Below, one piece after another: positions 32,666 through 34,388 of a stretch of 34,388 bases of DNA. Positions within the stretch are counted from its first letter, which is position 1, and every line of letters begins with the position of its first letter. The notes beneath the pieces are model-generated. The model was not told the DNA's origin. It saw only the letters and a program-made list of their open reading frames with translations, and searched no databases. The stretch is from an uncultured Selenomonadaceae bacterium (GTDB lineage Bacteria; Bacillota; Negativicutes; Selenomonadales; Selenomonadaceae): assembly GCA_905236285.1 (NCBI GenBank), contig CAJOPN010000031.1:1-34388 (forward strand), written 5' to 3'. The position numbers and the translations under genes were made by a program.

Positions 32666-33019
32666 TGGTGGAGATGAGGAGAGTCGAACTCCTGTCCGAA
32701 AGCATTGTTATAAAGATTTCTCCGAGCGCAGTCGATGATCGAATTTAAGTTCAGAAGAGTTCATTGACAAACTCATCATCGCCGAGCGTCTTTAAAAAAA
32801 TTCCCGAATCGTTACGACGCAATCACAATACAGTATCTCACATCAGCCTCTGACCCGATCTAGTGAGAGATCAATCGGCAGAGGTGGCAATTAAGCTGCC
32901 AAAGCGTAATCTTCGTTTGCTTTTATATTTAAAGCATTTTCACCTTACTGAAGCGGTTCGATGACCCCGCTGCTCGCTTACCTTATCCCATCTGCCCCCG
33001 TCGAAACCTTTACATCCCC
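32666..33019 (-). ncRNA. ssrA: tmRNA
   Basis: tmRNA rescues stalled ribosomes and tags the unfinished protein for breakdown, together with SmpB. Read on the minus strand it begins GGGGATGTAAAGGTTTCGAC (33019 downwards) and ends with a T-arm-like GGAGTTCGACTCTCC, then CACCA, with the CCA encoded at 32668-32666. The two ends form the tRNA-like acceptor stem. The tag frame (32920-32891) reads ANEDYALAA and stops, ending in the usual LAA degradation signal. The length of about 354 bases and the pseudoknot-rich middle fit the usual one-piece tmRNA. Promoter at 33037-33065. Confidence 0.97.
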
Positions 33020-33036
33020 GAAAAAATTTTTTGTTT

Positions 33037-33065
33037 AATTTATCACAAGTTTTTATTTTTGTCAA
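33037..33065 (-). promoter_or_regulatory. Promoter of ssrA
   Basis: On the minus strand a perfect TTGACA (33060-33065), a 17-base spacer and TAAATT (33037-33042) lie about 18 bases before the tmRNA 5' end. That is slightly farther than the typical distance, and some leader may be trimmed. Confidence 0.68.
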
Positions 33066-33090
33066 TTCAATTTTATTGCTTCATTAAATA

Positions 33091-33120
33091 TTGTACAAAA
33101 TTTTTATCTTATGCTATAAT
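33091..33120 (+). promoter_or_regulatory. Promoter of the response regulator
   Basis: TTGTAC (33091-33096), an 18-base spacer and an extended -10 box TGCTATAAT (TATAAT at 33115-33120) lie about 34 bases before the start codon. Confidence 0.65.
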
Positions 33121-33153
33121 GTTTAAAAATTTTTTTGGAAGGATTGATGTAAA

Positions 33154-33537
33154 TTGTCAGATAATGCAAATGCCACAGTCTTAATCGTTGATGATGACGA
33201 TATGATGATTCAAATGGCAGAATTTATTTTGAGCAAAGACACAAATTTTAATATACTGAAAGCAAAATCCGGTTTGGAATGTTTGAGAACTCTTCAGAGC
33301 GGAGAAAAAATTGATTTGATTCTTCTTGATATTCAAATGCCAGGTATGGACGGAATAAAAGTTATGGAACTCATTCAAAAACATGATTATTGGAAATTAA
33401 TTCCCGTTATTTTTTTGACGGCCGCTTCAGATAAAAACACGGTTATGAAAGCCGGTCAGATGGGAGCAGTCGGTTACATCAAAAAACCTTTCACGCCTGA
33501 AGATTTTATTCAGAGAATCAATCACGTTTTAAATTAA
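33154..33537 (+). CDS. Single-domain CheY-like response regulator
   Basis: This 127-residue protein is only a receiver domain. VLIVDDDDMM holds the acidic pocket (Asp13-16), LILLDIQMPGMDG the phosphorylation site Asp59, FLTAAS the switch Thr89, and GYIKKPF the conserved Lys111. No DNA-binding or enzymatic output domain follows, so it must act by binding a partner, as CheY or Spo0F do. No histidine kinase is encoded nearby. The start is TTG 33154, with GGAAGG upstream; an extended -10 promoter precedes it. The end overlaps the convergent trpF end by nine bases. Confidence 0.9.
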   Translation: MSDNANATVLIVDDDDMMIQMAEFILSKDTNFNILKAKSGLECLRTLQSGEKIDLILLDIQMPGMDGIKVMELIQKHDYWKLIPVIFLTAASDKNTVMKAGQMGAVGYIKKPFTPEDFIQRINHVLN

Positions 33538-34158
33538 ATTTTTTCGTTTTTGGATTGTTTTTATATGATTCATAAATTCGCAGATTTTATTCACCGATTT
33601 AACGCCGTTAATTTCCAAACTTCCGGATAAATCAATTCCGTACGGCTGAAAAATATCGACTACTTCACGAAGATTTTGCGTTGAAATTCCTCCGGCAATA
33701 AAAAACGGTTTTGTCAATTTCCGTGTTTCAAGTGAAGCTTTTCTCCAATCAAATGTTTGTCCTGTGCCTCCTGCTCTTCCTTTGACGAATGAATCAAGCA
33801 AAATCATATCGCAGGGGAAATTATTCACTTCACGCATATCAAGATTGTCATTGTAACGCCAAGCCTTAATTATCGGAGCACGAATTTTTTGAACAAATTG
33901 CTCGTCTTCGTTTCCGTGAAGTTGAACGTAATCCAATCCGACAAGTCTTATAATCCCGTTTATCACTCCAGCACTTTCATTTACAAATACGCCGACTTTT
34001 TTCAATGCAACTGCTTTTGAAATTTCCGCCGCTTTAAACGGACTTATAAATCTGGCACTATTTTTATAAAAAATAAATCCGATAAAATCTGCTCCGTTTT
34101 CTTCAGCCGCAATCGCTGCCTCTCTTGTTTTTATTCCGCATATTTTTACTTTTAACAT
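33529..34158 (-). CDS. trpF: Phosphoribosylanthranilate isomerase
   Basis: It converts phosphoribosylanthranilate to CdRP in tryptophan synthesis. The 209-residue TIM barrel begins KVKICGIK with the catalytic Cys7. GADFIGFIFYKNSARFI, VGVFVN, LDYVQLHGNED, ILLDSFVKGRAGGTGQTFDW (with the catalytic Asp in LLDS) and FIAGGISTQNL follow. YGIDLSGSLEINGVKS replaces the usual DVSSGVE block with a close variant. It stands alone, with no other trp gene in the window. AAGGTG lies upstream of ATG 34158. Its end overlaps the convergent response regulator by nine bases. Confidence 0.93.
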   Translation of the reverse strand: MLKVKICGIKTREAAIAAEENGADFIGFIFYKNSARFISPFKAAEISKAVALKKVGVFVNESAGVINGIIRLVGLDYVQLHGNEDEQFVQKIRAPIIKAWRYNDNLDMREVNNFPCDMILLDSFVKGRAGGTGQTFDWRKASLETRKLTKPFFIAGGISTQNLREVVDIFQPYGIDLSGSLEINGVKSVNKICEFMNHIKTIQKRKNLI

Positions 34159-34244
34159 TTTTTCACCTTAATTTTTTTTTATTTTTTAAAAATTTTTTTG
34201 TTTAATTCTTTATGAAAAAAATTCTTCCTGCAGAGGTTCATAAT

Positions 34245-34388
34245 ATGTTATTTACAGAATTATTGAAAATGGCAGCTTTATCATTGGTCGCGAATAAATT
34301 AAGAACTCTTTTGACGATGCTCGGAATTATAATCGGAGTTGCGGCGGTAATTGCAATGGTCAGCGTCGGAATGGGAGTCAAAAAAAAT
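34245..34388 (+). CDS. MacB-type ABC transporter permease, N-terminal fragment
   Basis: 48 codons are visible before the window ends. The sequence begins MLFTELLKMAALSLVANK, then LRTLLTMLGIIIGVAAVIAM and VSVGMGV. This is the N-terminal helix and entry of the MacB periplasmic-core permease family, in which LRSLLTMLGIIIGVAAVI-like sequence is highly conserved. GAGG lies eight bases before ATG 34245. The partner ATPase and membrane-fusion protein are not seen. Family members export antibiotics, peptides or lipids; the substrate cannot be told here. Confidence 0.85.
   Translation, partial: MLFTELLKMAALSLVANKLRTLLTMLGIIIGVAAVIAMVSVGMGVKKN

Noticed and set aside
1-34388. Insertion sequences, prophage genes or tRNA genes
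   Set aside because: I found no transposase, integrase, phage structural gene or tRNA cloverleaf; the only tRNA-like structure is the tmRNA end.

Overview
This AT-rich window comes from a member of the Bacillota. The best marker is the block Asp23 / AmaP / DUF2273 / NusB / IspA / Dxs, a typical Firmicutes housekeeping run. Here it has none of the spoIIIA, accBC, folD or xseAB genes that often sit in or beside it in spore-forming Clostridia. A non-sporulating low-GC lineage fits, and the class Negativicutes is my guess. That guess rests on the gene mix and the glycosyltransferase locus, and nothing here proves an outer membrane. Several genes appear to start with TTG behind a good Shine-Dalgarno sequence. 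No gap between genes exceeds 300 bases except the one that holds the tmRNA.

Layout: (1) 1-5995, minus strand: Asp23, AmaP and DUF2273 (envelope stress and anchoring), nusB, a hairpin terminator, ispA and dxs (isoprenoid precursors), and a membrane-anchored MutS-like ATPase cut by the window edge. (2) 6101-10106, plus strand: a strong promoter, three prepilin-like genes, a GspL/PilN-like assembly protein, then trmK and a Nif3-family gene. (3) 10101-15768, minus strand: an RpiR-type regulator followed by a sugar operon of a PTS IICB transporter, two HAD phosphatases and a GH13 alpha-glucosidase. (4) 15867-20379: gpmA (minus), purE and purC (plus), and an iron-uptake operon feoA-feoB behind a Fur-box-like palindrome. 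(5) 20471-29513, minus strand: about 9 kb of glycosyltransferases. Five tandem GT2/TPR paralogues feed, by overlapping or touching junctions, into a 1143-residue protein with two OGT-type (GT41) domains. (6) 29598-34388: a YgbA-like cysteine protein, a Uma2-family protein, an FtsW-like SEDS protein, trmB, tmRNA (ssrA), a single-domain response regulator, trpF and the first 48 codons of a MacB-type permease.

The most unusual part is region 5. It looks like one co-translated unit that could build and extend O-glycans on proteins: the GT41 protein would add the first sugar to Ser/Thr, and the GT2 enzymes would extend it. The window shows no obvious acceptor protein and no sugar-nucleotide synthesis genes. 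Regions 2 (pseudopilins without an ATPase, platform or peptidase) and 3 (a PTS paired with phosphatases and a non-phospho-type glucosidase) are the next most interesting.
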